The position numbers and the translations under genes were made by a program. Under the pieces are notes generated by a model. The model had not been told where the DNA came from. It was given only the letters and a program-made list of their open reading frames with translations, and made no database searches. DNA of 21,536 nt from Didymodactylos carnosus (lineage: Eukaryota > Rotifera > Eurotatoria > Philodinida > Philodinidae). The DNA lies in assembly GCA_905250885.1 (NCBI GenBank), contig CAJNOQ010003072.1, positions 1 to 21,536 of the forward strand, given 5' to 3'. Every line of letters begins with the position of its first letter. Position 1 is the stretch's first letter. This document shows positions 21,216 through 21,536 of this stretch, piece by piece.

Positions 21216-21536
21216 TTAACCCTCTGACACTCAGTGGGAAGCATACTTCCCACCTCGAGAATTTTCAAATCTTCGAGTTTTTGCGAATCTTAGAGAAATA
21301 TTTTCAATAAATGTTAGAAGCTAGCAGAGGTCCGTACAAGACTGCACGGATAATAGGGTATATGGAGGACGTTGAAAAATGCACCATGCCAAGTTTCTTT
21401 AGTCTAAAAAAGTTTTAACCGCAGTTTTGAACCGCTGGGTCATTCTATCAAAAACGTTTTTTAAAGAACCCAAACAACTTTAAAAAAATCAACTATATGT
21501 TTGAAATGTTTGCTCTACCAAATGCATTTGTTAAAA
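21216..21536. mobile_element. Left end of a third piggyBac-like element, cut by the window edge
   Basis: TTAA at 21216-21219 is followed directly by CCCTCTGACACTCAGTGGG. Many piggyBac-family ends begin TTAA-CCCTYTGA and carry GC-richer sub-terminal sequence. A perfect hairpin sits just inside (GTGGGAAG at 21234-21241, CTTCCCAC at 21246-21253, 4-nt loop). The following 280 bp are less AT-rich than the flank and contain no open frame I recognise. The other terminus is not in the window, so identity rests on one end only. Confidence 0.45.

Noticed and set aside
1-21536. tRNA, rRNA, CRISPR array, telomeric repeats
   Set aside because: No T-loop-like GTTCRANNC within a cloverleaf context, no spaced direct repeats and no telomere-type arrays were seen on either strand by eye.

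Overview
This is eukaryotic DNA, strongly AT-rich, with one intact multi-exon protein gene near its right end and almost no other coding sequence. Three things suggest a bdelloid rotifer, possibly Rotaria-like: very short introns (54-101 nt), an F-box/LRR-type gene fragment of a kind that is abundant in bdelloids, and many small non-autonomous transposons. This assignment is an inference from sequence style, not a search result.

Layout: (1) Positions 1 to about 11,840 are a gene-poor, very AT-rich stretch. It holds microsatellites, A-rich and purine-rich tracts, several short perfect hairpins, one possible three-way-junction fold (7361-7425) and one weak candidate LTR with a tRNA-Met-like primer site (9389-9670). 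I recognise no gene there. (2) Positions 11,846-13,980 are a transposon graveyard. A 213-bp piggyBac-like MITE is followed by a roughly 370-bp diverged foldback element. After that comes a decayed 3' part of a non-LTR retrotransposon, whose coding tail is split by a 258-bp piggyBac-like MITE flanked by TTAA. (3) Positions 14,575-14,880 are a degenerate minisatellite with a unit of about 48 bp. (4) Positions 15,215-16,045 are a decayed F-box-like gene, split by a 336-bp near-perfect palindromic MITE with hAT-like ends (15318-15653) and a 7-bp target duplication. (5) Positions 16,532-16,975 look like one end of a further DNA transposon. (6) Positions 18,193-20,900 on the minus strand are an eight-exon gene for the calcium-regulated mitochondrial aspartate/glutamate carrier (aralar/citrin, SLC25A12/13 family). 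I read it end to end, giving 743 residues. (7) From 21,216 a third piggyBac-like terminus runs off the window.

The only likely functional protein is the carrier. It has N-terminal EF-hand regulation and three mitochondrial-carrier repeats, and would serve the malate-aspartate shuttle in the inner mitochondrial membrane. The rest of the annotatable content is repeat and transposon history. The best leads are the transposon-split F-box pseudogene, two in-frame alternative 5' splice sites in the carrier gene, and the set of unrelated foldback and MITE families packed into about 10 kb. I found no tRNA, rRNA, CRISPR array or clearly new biochemical system.
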